From Paraburkholderia fynbosensis (GTDB lineage Bacteria > Pseudomonadota > Gammaproteobacteria > Burkholderiales > Burkholderiaceae), in NCBI RefSeq assembly GCF_902859935.1, contig NZ_CADIKI010000018.1, positions 124,001 to 188,000 on the forward strand: a DNA stretch of 64,000 nt. Direction: 5' to 3'. The notes under the pieces are model-generated. The model did not search any database. It had not been told where the DNA came from and saw only the letters and a list, made by a program, of their open reading frames with translations. Below are positions 34,347 through 43,360 of this stretch, in pieces (positions within the stretch are counted from its first letter, which is position 1; every line of letters begins with the position of its first letter). Position numbers and translations under genes: made by a program.

Positions 34347-36173
34347 ATGGAACTAGTCGACGATGGCGAGAGCGGCCGGGCCAGTCGCGTGCGCAGGCGA
34401 CGGCGTTCCCGCGTTCTGTCCAGATATGCCGGGCATCCGGTTCGGCTGATCTTGCGCTACGTCGGGCGCCACAAAGCGGCGCATGCCGTGGTCCTCCTCA
34501 GTGTCATCTTCGCGGTCGGCTGTGCGCTGGGGTCCCAGTACGGCATTCGCAATTTGATCGACGCGTTGCCGACCGGCCGTGCTCATCCGGAGACCGTGAT
34601 ACGCGCGTTTTCCCTGCTCGTGATGCTGATCCTCGCCGATAACCTCTTCTGGCGGGTCGCTGGTTGGGTTTCAGCACGTGCCTTCGTGGCCGTCACGGGC
34701 GACATCCGGCGGGACATGTTCGACTATCTGGCCGGTCACGCGCCCTCCTTCTTTTCCGACAAGCAGCCCGGTGTTCTGTCCAGCCGTATCTCCGCCACCG
34801 CCAATGCCGTTTATGTGGTCGAAAACACGGTTGCGTGGACTGCGTTGCCACCGAGCTTGACCGTGGTCGGAGCCATTGGCATGGTCGGCGCGGTCAGCGT
34901 TCCCATGAGCCTCGCGCTGGTCGCCATTTCGGCGGCGCTCGCTTACGGCCTGTTCCTCCTCGCGCGCAGAGGCACATCCCGTCATGAGGCGTTCGCGGAA
35001 AAAGCAGCATCGATAGACGGAGAACTTGTCGACGTAATCGGCAACATGGGACTGGTTCGCGCGTTCTGTGCGATGCCAATGGAGAGCCGGCGCTTCGACG
35101 GCCACCTCGCTGCGGAGACCGATGCGCGCAAGCGCAGCCTGCTCTATCTCGAGAAGCTTCGTCTGCTGCACGCCGGAGCGACCTGCGTCCTGTCGGCGTG
35201 CGTGCTCGGGTGGACCGTGTGGCTGTGGAGCATCGGCCATGCGACCACCGGCGACGTCGTCTTGATAGGCTCGCTGGGCTTCTCCATTCTGCACGGCTCG
35301 CGCGACATCGCCGTGGCGTTCGTGGATCTGACGCAGCACGTGGCCCGCCTCGGCGAGGCCTCGGTGACGCTGCTGACCCCGCATTCGATGCCCGAGCCCA
35401 CCAAGGCCGCGCCGCTGGAACTCGGTCACGCGACGATAGACTTCGAAAATGTCACGTTCGCCTATCCCGGCCGGCGTCCAGTGCTCCAGGGGCTGAATCT
35501 TCATATCAACGCAGGTGAGCGCGTGGGTCTGGTCGGCCCATCGGGCGCAGGCAAATCGACCGTGCTCGCGTTGCTTCAACACTTTTACGAGCCGAACTCG
35601 GGCCATGTGCGAATTTCCGGGCAGGATATTTCGAACGTGACGATGCAAAGTCTACAGGCCGCAATTTCTATCGTGCCGCAAGACGTGACGCTGTTTCACC
35701 GTTCGCTGCTGGACAATATCCGCTATGGCCGTCCAGATGCAACCGAGGCAGACGTACGCCGCGCATGCGAAGACGCCCACTGCCTTGATTTCATCGCCGC
35801 GATGCCCGATGGGCTCAATACCATCGCCGGCGACCGCGGCGCCAAGCTGTCCGGCGGACAACGCCAGCGCATTGCGATCGCCCGCGCGATCCTGAGGGAT
35901 TCGCCGATTCTGCTGCTCGATGAAGCCACGTCGGCGCTAGACACGGGATCGGAAATCGCTATCCAGGCGGCCTTGGAACGACTCATGAAAAACCGGACGG
36001 TCGTCGCAATCGCGCATCGCCTCTCGACCCTGCAAAGCTTCGATCGCATCGTCGTGCTCAACCGTGGTCGCGTTGTTCAGGATGGCGCGCCGGCCGAACT
36101 CGCCGCCGTCCCCGGCATTTACCGCGATACGCTTGCGCGTCAGTTCAGGCGAACGTCGCGTCCGGAACTATAA
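34347..36173 (+). CDS. ABC-type exporter, fused membrane and ATPase domains
   Basis: A 608-residue half-transporter that works as a dimer. ATG 34347 starts with a basic cytoplasmic stretch. About 40-320 hold six membrane helices (ABC_membrane domain). About 365-600 form the ATPase: Walker A VGPSGAGKSTVLALLQ, Q-loop SIVPQDVTLFHRSLLDNI, signature KLSGGQRQRIAIARAIL, Walker B ILLLDEATSALD and H-loop AIAHRLSTL. It belongs to the MsbA/lipid and multidrug exporter class. No fusion protein or peptidase gene is nearby, so the cargo is unknown. Confidence 0.92.
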   Translation: MELVDDGESGRASRVRRRRRSRVLSRYAGHPVRLILRYVGRHKAAHAVVLLSVIFAVGCALGSQYGIRNLIDALPTGRAHPETVIRAFSLLVMLILADNLFWRVAGWVSARAFVAVTGDIRRDMFDYLAGHAPSFFSDKQPGVLSSRISATANAVYVVENTVAWTALPPSLTVVGAIGMVGAVSVPMSLALVAISAALAYGLFLLARRGTSRHEAFAEKAASIDGELVDVIGNMGLVRAFCAMPMESRRFDGHLAAETDARKRSLLYLEKLRLLHAGATCVLSACVLGWTVWLWSIGHATTGDVVLIGSLGFSILHGSRDIAVAFVDLTQHVARLGEASVTLLTPHSMPEPTKAAPLELGHATIDFENVTFAYPGRRPVLQGLNLHINAGERVGLVGPSGAGKSTVLALLQHFYEPNSGHVRISGQDISNVTMQSLQAAISIVPQDVTLFHRSLLDNIRYGRPDATEADVRRACEDAHCLDFIAAMPDGLNTIAGDRGAKLSGGQRQRIAIARAILRDSPILLLDEATSALDTGSEIAIQAALERLMKNRTVVAIAHRLSTLQSFDRIVVLNRGRVVQDGAPAELAAVPGIYRDTLARQFRRTSRPEL

Positions 36174-36284
36174 GTTTGCTGAACCGGTGTTCATCTGGCT
36201 GTGCGATAGGCCGCGCCGCGCTCACCGCTCATGACGGCAGCCTGCCACGCCATCGCAGTCCAGCCGAAAACAACAGCGCCGGCG

Positions 36285-36497
36285 TTAGGTAGCCGGATCG
36301 TCCGTAGCGGGTCTACGCTCTTCGTTGCTCGCCGGTCCGTCGGCTGCCTCACGCCGACGCTCTTCAGCCACCTCAGCTTCGACCAAGGCCCGCGCCTTTT
36401 TCCAGTACTCATCGGCGCAGCCTTCCATGCTGCCGTCTTCCTGCCAAAGCGCATACGCCTTGGCTCGGATGCGTTGCTCTATTGTTTCTGTTTCCAT
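36285..36497 (-). CDS. DUF2934 small protein
   Basis: A 70-residue protein (78 if the upstream ATG at 36521 is used). It carries the DUF2934 core EQRIRAKAYALWQEDGSMEG followed by CADEYWKKARALVEAEVAEE. The family consists of short helical proteins common in Burkholderia and Rhizobium with no known function. The charged C-terminal tail (NEERRPATDDPAT) is variable. It lies downstream of the ABC exporter in the opposite direction. Confidence 0.85.
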   Translation of the reverse strand: METETIEQRIRAKAYALWQEDGSMEGCADEYWKKARALVEAEVAEERRREAADGPASNEERRPATDDPAT

Positions 36498-36882
36498 CGC
36501 GAATCCCTCGTGAGCCGCCACCTGCGGTCATGGAAATGTAGACGGTTGGTCCACCCGGTGACTACATTTATTACAACTCGCTCCATCCACCGGACAGCAT
36601 CGTGGGGCGTCACGGCAGGCGAGGAGCGGATGGTCGGCCAGGGCAGAACACCGCGCCTGCCGCGCAGTCACCTGGCCGCCGGTTGAACGGCGGCGGCGCA
36701 GTCGTCTGTGGCCGCTTTCTGCCAGGCCGCAATTGGCGGTACGCGTCTAGCGGGTGACGCAGAACAAGCATCGCAAAAGGCGCAAAAGAGAAAGGCTTCG
36801 AAGCCCACCGCAACGGCGTGCTGTTTCGCAGGGAGCGTAATGAGACTCCCTCAAGCTCTAGCACGGTTCTCGATCTTTCCTG
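36498..36882. other. Intergenic region, nothing recognised
   Basis: 385 bp. A minus-strand frame of 84 codons exists (36610-36864) but has no recognisable domain and an unusual composition, so it is not called. Confidence 0.35.
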
Positions 36883-37377
36883 TCACAAATTCCCCTTCGA
36901 CAGGTGAGCTAGGCCTGTCGCGCACCCACGTTGTGCAGCACGGGCTGGTGGCTGACTCGACTCACCAACGTGCAGCAGGGGCTCGGCGCTGGCCACAGGA
37001 TAGAGATTTATGAAAAATTTCTGTCGAAAACTGAGATCGACGATTTCTCGGGTCGGTATGCTAGTAACGAGCGTCGATATCTTTACAGGACTGAACCAGC
37101 GGCAGCGAGCGATCTCGTTCCTCGGTTGGGGAGAAGCATCCCGAGGGATGTCCGCCAGGAAAACGTGGTGCCGTTTGCTGAGCCCGCCGAACTGGAACAG
37201 GTACACGAACTCCGTCCCAGCCAGCGACGTTTCTTCTTCGAGCTCGCGCAGAGCCGCTTCCATCGGCGACTCGTCGCGCTTTATCGTGCCGCCGGGTAAC
37301 GACCACCGTGACCGCGTCCGAGCGACGAGAAGAACCTTGTCGTCGCGTCTGCATACGATTGTCGCTCTGTCTTTCAT
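36883..37377 (-). CDS. NUDIX hydrolase
   Basis: A 164-residue protein. ATG 37377 has a GGGGAGAG ribosome site. The Nudix box, G-x5-E-x7-REUxEExGU, is matched by LPGGTIKRDESPMEAALREL followed by EEETSL (about 30-54), with one substitution at the last glycine (Ser for Gly). The surrounding fold is typical (TIVCRRDDKVLLVARTRSRW, HHVFLADIP, ARCRWFSP). The enzyme cleaves a nucleoside diphosphate linked to another group. The last 40 residues are not conserved. The gene is alone on its strand. The glycine change may reduce activity. Confidence 0.85.
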   Translation of the reverse strand: MKDRATIVCRRDDKVLLVARTRSRWSLPGGTIKRDESPMEAALRELEEETSLAGTEFVYLFQFGGLSKRHHVFLADIPRDASPQPRNEIARCRWFSPVKISTLVTSIPTREIVDLSFRQKFFINLYPVASAEPLLHVGESSQPPARAAQRGCATGLAHLSKGNL

Positions 37378-37563
37378 GCTCTCCCCTGAACGACTGGTTG
37401 GCCCCAACGCGGTGGCTCCGAATTATGAATCAGCTCCGGGGCCCTCGCCTGTCGCCAAAAAAGCCCGGGAAGACACTTCCCTTGTAAGTGCGTTATCTGG
37501 CCGCCATTCGCGCATGTGGAATTCCTGACGAGCAGTTTCCGGACCTGAACCCTGCCGGGATAA

Positions 37564-37749
37564 ATGGTGGTGAAGAACCTGGTTCAAATTTGCTCACAAG
37601 GTGATATAAGTGAAAGGACCGAACGAGCCGTGACCGGGAGATCAGAAAATGAAACCCTCTCGCCGCTTGATATCTGTTTGCCGCTTGCGCTATTCGTTGC
37701 GGCACGGGCATTGTCTATTCCAACTCTCGTGATCGCTCTGTCTGGATGA
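37564..37749 (+). CDS. Putative small membrane protein
   Basis: A 61-residue frame with a polar start and one hydrophobic C-terminal segment (LPLALFVAARALSIPTLVIA). Its stop overlaps the next frame by 4 bp (ATGA), the only positive sign for a real gene. No family is recognised and no good ribosome site is visible. Confidence 0.22.
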   Translation: MVVKNLVQICSQGDISERTERAVTGRSENETLSPLDICLPLALFVAARALSIPTLVIALSG

Positions 37750-38003
37750 CGATCGGGGCGATGGCGCTCGGACACCGCACCTTGGAGAGCTTTCCCACAA
37801 CTGGCATCCCCAAAGAGTGGCGCAGCGGGTACCGCGCAGCATGCCTGTGGTTCTATCACCTGGCCTGGTGGCCTTGGTATGCGCGATCGTCTCTTCGAGA
37901 CATCGTGGCTCGGCTTGGAAGGGCGATACGCAGAACGGCAAAACCGCCGCATAAAAAATGGGAGAAACCCTCGGACGCCCAGTCAAACCGCGACCATCGC
38001 TAG
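37746..38003 (+). CDS. Putative small protein, function unknown
   Basis: An 85-residue frame beginning MTIGAMALGHRTLESFPTTG and ending in a strongly basic tail after an aromatic segment (ACLWFYHLAWWPWYARSS). It may be translationally coupled to the preceding frame. I recognise no family. The Trp-rich amphipathic middle would suit a membrane-surface peptide. The region 38004-38238 holds no gene. Confidence 0.3.
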   Translation: MTIGAMALGHRTLESFPTTGIPKEWRSGYRAACLWFYHLAWWPWYARSSLRDIVARLGRAIRRTAKPPHKKWEKPSDAQSNRDHR

Positions 38004-38238
38004 CGTCCGCGGGGAGGAAACAGGCATATCTGGCCAGGTTGGCCCCGACCTATCAACGCGACAAGCGTCTGTGACGCTGTGCTACTAATGCCGGTCGGGT
38101 TTCGGCTGACCGACAAACCGTTTCGGTCATTGATGCCAATGGTGGACGCGGAGCCGCCCCTTACCAGGTTAATCTCAATGGCGCTCATAGGTCCGCTGAT
38201 CGCCCCCTTACACCCCATTTACCAGTGGAGATGTGTAT

Positions 38239-39369
38239 ATGCGACTTGCTGATTTTATCTTGCGAGACATGGAGCCGATTCTGGCGCAATGGGAGACGTT
38301 CGCAGGCACGCTCCTGCCGGCGGCGGCCAACATGGAACCGCGGGCGTTGCGCAATCACGCGGAGCAGATTCTGCATGCCGTGGCAAAAGATTTGCGAACT
38401 TCGCAAAGCAGCGAAGTGCAGCGCGAAAAATCGATGGGGCGTGCCCCGCGCCTGCTCGAAGCAACCGAAACAGCCGCACAAACGCATGCCCTTTTGAGGG
38501 CACGCGCCGGTTTCAATATCAATCAGCTCGCCGCCGAATACCGCGCACTGCGCGCAAGCGTGCTTCGCTTGTGGATGGACCATCGCGCGCCACAAGCGGT
38601 TGATCTGGACGACGTCATTCGCTTCAATGAAGCGATCGATCAGGCACTCGCCGAATCGGTGAATTTTTTTAGTGCGCAGGTCGAGCAGAGCCGTAACCTC
38701 CTCCTCGGCATGCTGGGGCACGACATGCGCAACCCTCTCCAGGCGATTCAGGTCACTGCATCGTATCTGGCAGCACTGAATGCGGGAGAACGAGTATCGG
38801 CAGCAGCCGCCCGTCTGATACGTAGCGGCGCCCGGATGCAGTCACTACTAGATGACTTCAGCGATTTTAATCGGAGCAGGTTGGGCTTGGGGATCAACGT
38901 CATGCCCACGCATGTAGATCTGGCGGACGTGCTTGCGGACGAACTGGACGAATTGCGTGCGGTTCATCCTGACAGGAAGCTTGAACTACAGGTGAGTGGC
39001 GATTCAAAGGGAATTTGGGACGGTCAGCGCCTGCAGCAATTGCTGCAGAATCTTGTACTCAATGCCATCAAGTATGGGGCGCAAGACTCGCCAGTTCGCG
39101 TGGTGGTCACCGGTAATGCAACGCATGTCCGCATTGACGTCTGCAACTGCGGTCCTGCCATTGAGCGTGTAACGCTCGCCCACATCTTCGATCCTCTGAC
39201 CAGGGGGGCGAATTCTCAAGGCACCAATGACAAGGCGGGCAACCTTGGACTAGGTCTGTATATTGCCAGCGAAATTGCCAAGGCCCATCACGGCGCGATT
39301 GAAGCGCGGTCTGACGGAACGGAGACCTCGTTTTCAGTATTGCTTCCGCGAGCAGATTTGGCCATATAG
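38239..39369 (+). CDS. Sensor histidine kinase with RsbRD-type N-terminal domain
   Basis: A 376-residue soluble kinase. ATG 38239 follows a GGAG site by 8 bp. Residues about 1-130 form an RsbRD_N-like helical sensor domain (MRLADFILRDMEPILAQWET), common in Burkholderia stress kinases. HisKA follows with MLGHDMRNPLQAIQVTASYL (His about 163), then HATPase with LLQNLVLNAIKYG, FDPLTRG and NLGLGLYIASEIAKAHHG. There is no membrane segment, so it senses an internal signal. No response regulator gene adjoins it, which makes it an orphan kinase. Confidence 0.9.
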   Translation: MRLADFILRDMEPILAQWETFAGTLLPAAANMEPRALRNHAEQILHAVAKDLRTSQSSEVQREKSMGRAPRLLEATETAAQTHALLRARAGFNINQLAAEYRALRASVLRLWMDHRAPQAVDLDDVIRFNEAIDQALAESVNFFSAQVEQSRNLLLGMLGHDMRNPLQAIQVTASYLAALNAGERVSAAAARLIRSGARMQSLLDDFSDFNRSRLGLGINVMPTHVDLADVLADELDELRAVHPDRKLELQVSGDSKGIWDGQRLQQLLQNLVLNAIKYGAQDSPVRVVVTGNATHVRIDVCNCGPAIERVTLAHIFDPLTRGANSQGTNDKAGNLGLGLYIASEIAKAHHGAIEARSDGTETSFSVLLPRADLAI

Positions 39370-39419
39370 CGCGTTGACCGCAGCCTTATTGCCCGCGAGT
39401 CGCCGATCATGGAGCTTGG

Positions 39420-39662
39420 GATACGGCTTGCACAAGAGTACTGTGCGTCGTCGATATCGACGACGCACCGAGACAGATGCTGTATCGAGGCACGTCCGGG
39501 AATACGCACGCAACCTCGAGGCAGTCGCATATGAGGCCGAAGGACGGCGCAAGCACGGCGAACGCTGACACGCGGGTCAGGTGCGCAGCTTGACAGGTGC
39601 TTTCCACATTCAGCGGCACAAGCGTCGCAGGCTTGAATACACTGCTGCTGGGAGTGTGCCAT
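39420..39662 (-). pseudogene. Four-helix-bundle copper-binding protein (Csp/DUF326), degraded
   Basis: ATG 39662 follows a good GGAGG ribosome site and reads MAHSQQQCIQACDACAAECG, the distinctive start of Cys-rich Csp proteins that store copper. After about 25 codons the frame shifts. Other frames keep partial matches (CASYATASRLRAYSRTCLDT), but the regular Cys spacing is lost. The original protein would be about 110 residues with many more Cys-x-x-x-Cys pairs. Confidence 0.55.
39443..39468. repeat. 26-bp perfect palindrome within the Csp relic
   Basis: GTGCGTCGTCGAT followed by its exact reverse complement. It has no loop and no T-run, so it is not a terminator. It lies in the decayed 3' half of the Csp gene, 74 bp after the histidine kinase stop. 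It could be a protein-binding site or a scar. Confidence 0.6.
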
Positions 39663-39745
39663 TTCATCCTCCGTAGGCTGTGGGACGCTGGATAGGCCAG
39701 CAACCGAACGTGCATTCGCCATGCCGGTGCACCGCGCGAGTCGCT

Positions 39746-40030
39746 TCAATATTCCGGATTCGCAAGGTCCGCCGCGACTATCTCCTCTCCCTTCAATCTG
39801 GCGGCCTCGCGGGCGTCGGATGCCAATTCGAAAGGACCGATCGCGGGTGCGCCGTCGAACGGGAACAGCAGCCGGTCGTCGAGCGTTCTCACCACTTTTA
39901 ACTCGCCCATGAAGGCGCCGCTGCCCGTGCGCCGGTACGTCGCGTAGATCCGGTAGTCGGTCGCGCTGACGGGCAGAGCGACTCCCGCTTTCATCGACAA
40001 CTTCGCGAATGCTAACTTCGGCCTTGCCAT
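39746..40030 (-). CDS. Small conserved protein (DUF6723-like)
   Basis: A 94-residue protein (102 if started at 40054). Cytoplasmic by prediction: MARPKLAFAKLSMKAGVALP, a beta-rich middle (YRIYATYRRTGSGAFMGELK, VVRTLDDRLLFPF) and a helical end (DAREAARLKGEEIVAADLAN). It resembles the Burkholderia small-protein family I know as DUF6723, with moderate certainty. The function is unknown. It has the same beta-then-helix plan as the small proteins at 32364 and 43692. Confidence 0.7.
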   Translation of the reverse strand: MARPKLAFAKLSMKAGVALPVSATDYRIYATYRRTGSGAFMGELKVVRTLDDRLLFPFDGAPAIGPFELASDAREAARLKGEEIVAADLANPEY

Positions 40031-40114
40031 CCTGCTCACTCCTTCCATTGCCAATGCATCAACAACTCACCTGACGAACTTGCCGCCCCAGCATTTGCAC
40101 CGAAAGCGCTGGGC

Positions 40115-40579
40115 TTACACGGTCTTGGCCACCATGAACCAGAAAATCGCGACGAACGCAAAAAATGCGACCACACCCAGCCCGATCCACCACGCAAACA
40201 GTCGCCAGTACCCGGCCGTGAGCGGTGCGCGCATCTCGTCGCACCGTCGAGCGATCGCTGCAAGCCTGATCTGCAAGCACACAACCGGTAGCCAGCACGC
40301 TATTGCGACCGCGTACAAGGCGATTGACCACGCAAGCCACGGACTTGCAATCGACATGCCGGCGAGCTTTACCATGGCAAACCCGGTCAACGGCTGCGCG
40401 ATGGCGGTCGGCGTCGTGAAGAGCCAGTCGGCCACGACCACTCGCCGAGTGACCCGCGCGACCGTGTGTGTCTCCTTGCCGAGGCTTACCGTCAGCATGT
40501 AGAACGCGGATCCGATACCGGTGCCGAACAGGATGGTCGACGACAGCACATGCAGCCACTTGACCAGCAGATACGTCAT
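40115..40579 (-). CDS. DUF2269 integral membrane protein
   Basis: A 154-residue protein with four membrane helices. It opens MTYLLVKWLHVLSSTILFGT, the DUF2269 signature with a conserved His, and continues with WLFTTPTAIAQPLTGFAMVK and LFAWWIGLGVVAFFAFVAIF. ATG 40579 overlaps the stop of the preceding NAD(P)-binding/DoxX gene by 4 bp. These two families often sit side by side, which suggests a shared membrane redox role, so far uncharacterised. Confidence 0.88.
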   Translation of the reverse strand: MTYLLVKWLHVLSSTILFGTGIGSAFYMLTVSLGKETHTVARVTRRVVVADWLFTTPTAIAQPLTGFAMVKLAGMSIASPWLAWSIALYAVAIACWLPVVCLQIRLAAIARRCDEMRAPLTAGYWRLFAWWIGLGVVAFFAFVAIFWFMVAKTV

Positions 40580-41883
40580 GGTCTGTCTTTCCAATCCAGC
40601 TGCGTCAGGCAGATCAGCGCAGCGATCATCGGCAGGTTTTTCGACAGAGGTCCATACGGGTGCAGCCAGAACTCAGGCAGACGCCAGGTAATCAGCAGCG
40701 TATAGAGCACCATCAGCGCGATCTGGCAATACCAGAGCCGCACGCGCGGGCCGAGCCGCATCGGCCACCACAGCGACAGAATGCCAAGCAGCAGATCGAA
40801 CAGCGACGCACCGTACAGCAGCAACGGCCGCCACATCTGCGGCGCGCCGACCCGCTCGAGCAGCGCATAGCTAGCCGACGCCGGATAAAGTCCCGCCGAC
40901 ACGATCGCCGTCCAGATCCATACCGCCGCAATCGACACCCGTATGAGCGGCATCAGCCATTCGAGTCTCGCCGATGCACCGAACCCTTCGCGATCCGGCG
41001 GCAAACCGGATAGCGCACGAGGCGGGCGACCGAGCCAGCGCGTCACTGAATCGGCGGAAGCCACGTTGCCGCGCTCAAGCATGTCGATCGAGTCGGTGCT
41101 GATCAGTGAGCCCGGCAAGCGCTCGCCCAGTCGCGCGGCAAGAACGACCCAACTGCGCGGCACCGGAACGAACACAGGCGGCGCGCCCCCCGAGAGCCGG
41201 CGCAGCAGAGCCAGATACGCGCGCAATGTGAACGCCTCGGGGCCGACCACGGCCAGGCGTTCGCCGCCATGCGTGCGTCCGGGTGGCAGAGTCATAGCGC
41301 CCGTCACGACCACGTCGACGAGATCGTCGAGACAGACGGGCTGAATGCGCTGCGCGCCATCGCCTGGCAAGGCAACGAGCGGAAGAGTCGCCCACATGGT
41401 CAGGAAGCGGGTGCTGCGGCCTTGCGGTGCGAACACGAGCGACGGCTGCACGATCAGCGAGGAAACCGGCAACGCGAGCAATGCGTCGTCCGCCGCGCGC
41501 TTGGTCAGATGATAGGCACTATGCGCTTGCTCATCGGCACCCAGCGCGGAAATCTGCACGATGCGCTGCACGCCTGCTCGCACGGCGGCCTCGAAGAGAC
41601 GAATAGCGGCGTCGGTATGGATACGTTGAAAATCGCTGCCTGACGCGTCGGCGAAAATACCAACCGCATTCACCAGCACGTCGGCCCCGCCGAGGAGCGG
41701 CACCGCGCTTGCGGGATTCGCCAGCTTCGCGAAATCGAGCGGCATCAGGCGGCAACCGTTCAGCCGATCGCAAGCGGCATCGGGATTGCGTACCCCACAG
41801 ATGACGGTGTGTCCCAGCTCGACGAATTTCCGCGCAACGGCCGTTCCGATCAGTCCCGTTGCACCTGTGAGGAAGATAACCAT
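40576..41883 (-). CDS. NAD(P)-binding oxidoreductase fused to a DoxX-like membrane domain
   Basis: A 435-residue fusion. The N-terminal half is an atypical short-chain/NmrA-like Rossmann domain (VIFLTGATGLIGTAVARKFV, then RIVQISALGADEQAHSAYHL). The C-terminal third (about 300-435) has four membrane helices of the DoxX type (LYPASASYALLERVGAPQMW, SLFDLLLGILSLWWPMRLG). ATG 41883 is preferred; 41889 adds two residues. The start codon overlaps that of the divergent membrane protein gene at 41882. The enzyme probably works on a quinone or lipid at the membrane together with the DUF2269 protein. Confidence 0.87.
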   Translation of the reverse strand: MVIFLTGATGLIGTAVARKFVELGHTVICGVRNPDAACDRLNGCRLMPLDFAKLANPASAVPLLGGADVLVNAVGIFADASGSDFQRIHTDAAIRLFEAAVRAGVQRIVQISALGADEQAHSAYHLTKRAADDALLALPVSSLIVQPSLVFAPQGRSTRFLTMWATLPLVALPGDGAQRIQPVCLDDLVDVVVTGAMTLPPGRTHGGERLAVVGPEAFTLRAYLALLRRLSGGAPPVFVPVPRSWVVLAARLGERLPGSLISTDSIDMLERGNVASADSVTRWLGRPPRALSGLPPDREGFGASARLEWLMPLIRVSIAAVWIWTAIVSAGLYPASASYALLERVGAPQMWRPLLLYGASLFDLLLGILSLWWPMRLGPRVRLWYCQIALMVLYTLLITWRLPEFWLHPYGPLSKNLPMIAALICLTQLDWKDRP

Positions 41884-42544
41884 GACCATCCGGATAGAAG
41901 CGAAAGAAGACATCCTTGCGCCAGGCATAGCGGCGGGCTTGCTGTCCACCGCCGCGCTCGCGCTGTGCGGCAAGCTGCACGGAAAGCGGGCAACCGCGCC
42001 AGTCAGTGCGGTGAGTCACTGGCTCTGGCCGCAAGAAGCGCGCCGCACCGCTCACCCGGCTCCCCGGCATGTGATCGCGGGTCTGCTGATCCATCTGACG
42101 ATGTCGATCGGGTGGGCCGGGTTCAATGCGGTCGCGCTCGCGGCACTCCGGGATGCGCTCGAGCGACATGGCGGTTCGACTCAGGACAGCGCTCTCGCCG
42201 GAATTGCGCAGGCGAGCGCCGAAAACGACGCAGAGGAGCGCGGCTCTGAGGTCAGCGCGGACGGCCCGAAGAAACGTGCTGAGACCGGCCGGCAGCGTGG
42301 AACCGCCGGCGTGCACCCGAACCGAAGTCGCGAGCATAACCATCGCATGGCGCTGGCCGTGGGAACGACCGTTGCGGCCGCGGTCGGAGATTACATCGTC
42401 GTACCCAAACGCTTCACCCCGGGCTTTGAATATCACCTGCCGGCCGCGCATATCACGGCTGTCTATGTCGCATTCGGCGCGGGCTTGATGGCGCCGTTCA
42501 TGCTCAAACAATGGATGAACCGCGGATCGGCGACAAGGCGTTAG
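41882..42544 (+). CDS. Conserved membrane protein, paralogue of 55896-56372, with a hydrophilic insertion
   Basis: A 220-residue protein. The first membrane segment is ILAPGIAAGLLSTAALALCG, then HVIAGLLIHLTMSIGWAGFN, and after a charged stretch of about 50 residues (about 88-150) MALAVGTTVAAAVGDYIVVP and ITAVYVAFGAGLMAPFMLKQ. The motif VVPKRFTPGFE is shared with the paralogue (VVPKRLTPGFE). The charged middle has no counterpart there. Function unknown. The start codon lies inside the divergent oxidoreductase start, so each promoter must sit in the other gene. Confidence 0.75.
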   Translation: MTIRIEAKEDILAPGIAAGLLSTAALALCGKLHGKRATAPVSAVSHWLWPQEARRTAHPAPRHVIAGLLIHLTMSIGWAGFNAVALAALRDALERHGGSTQDSALAGIAQASAENDAEERGSEVSADGPKKRAETGRQRGTAGVHPNRSREHNHRMALAVGTTVAAAVGDYIVVPKRFTPGFEYHLPAAHITAVYVAFGAGLMAPFMLKQWMNRGSATRR

Positions 42545-42909
42545 ATCACAACGCGCGGGTGCGGCTACGGACGGCGAATTCGCATTGATGGCGACGCCTG
42601 AGCCACCGAGGAAACGGTGCGGGTCCCAGCCAGTTGCTTTGCGACGGCGCGCATATCTCTGGGTATGAAGCTTGCTCACTGATGCTTGCCGGGTACATCG
42701 GTGTCCTTCGTTTGCATGACCGCCAACGAGGACCCTGCGCGCCTGATTGTCGTCTTTACGGCGATAAGCAGATGACTTTATTCTGTCGTCCGGCGTTATA
42801 TTGCCCCAGATACACCGGTTCGCGCGTTCGCCGCGATCATGTCACTGGGGCTGTCGGCCGCGTGCTCGCGTAACGACTACCTGGTGCGCGGCCAACCCGG
42901 ACGGAGGGC
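42545..42909. other. Intergenic region with one doubtful micro-ORF
   Basis: 365 bp. A 24-codon frame from 42838 (MSLGLSAACSRNDYLVRGQP) overlaps the next gene by 4 bp, but it has no ribosome site. Nothing else was recognised. Confidence 0.3.
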
Positions 42910-43197
42910 ATGATGAGAGATATCCTGCAAATCCAGCAAGAACTACAAGAGGCCTATTACTTTGGATACCTGATTTCCTCGACAGCGCAGCCGACTGAAA
43001 CCGGCGCGTGGGTGCCGTGGGTTGAGGTGACATTGCGAGGTCGCCTTATCAGTGCCGGCCGGGAGTGTCCGAATCTGATCCGGCCCACTCGCGAGGATGC
43101 CATGGGCGAGGCGCTCGCATGGGCCCGCAATTTCATCGAGCGACGCGAGGTGCCTCTATCGGCTCAGGGCAACGAATTGCTGAGTGCTCAACGCTGA
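42910..43197 (+). CDS. Small conserved protein of unknown function
   Basis: A 95-residue protein with an excellent GGAGGG ribosome site. MMRDILQIQQELQEAYYFGY leads to a beta-rich middle (WVPWVEVTLRGRLIS) and a helix (AMGEALAWARNFIERREVPL). No signal or membrane segment. No named family is recognised. Good translation signals and normal codon use make it a likely real gene of the Burkholderia accessory type. Confidence 0.65.
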   Translation: MMRDILQIQQELQEAYYFGYLISSTAQPTETGAWVPWVEVTLRGRLISAGRECPNLIRPTREDAMGEALAWARNFIERREVPLSAQGNELLSAQR

Positions 43198-43360
43198 TCA
43201 AGCGACGTGGGGAGACAATCGCCCGCCCGCCGAAAGGGCTCAACTCACCGACACAGCATGCGCGGGAACACGCCATGCTGCGCTGACGGCCGTAGCTTCA
43301 TGTGCTTCGCCCTCCTCATCGGTTTTTACGCATTTCAACGTCTTCAACAGGGGATGAACC

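Noticed and set aside
36610..36864. 84-codon minus-strand frame before the NUDIX gene
   Set aside because: No family, no ribosome site, and a composition typical of chance frames in GC-rich DNA.
42838..42912. 24-codon frame (MSLGLSAACSRN...) overlapping the gene at 42910
   Set aside because: It resembles a tiny lipoprotein, but there is no ribosome site and an in-frame stop lies just upstream without a start.
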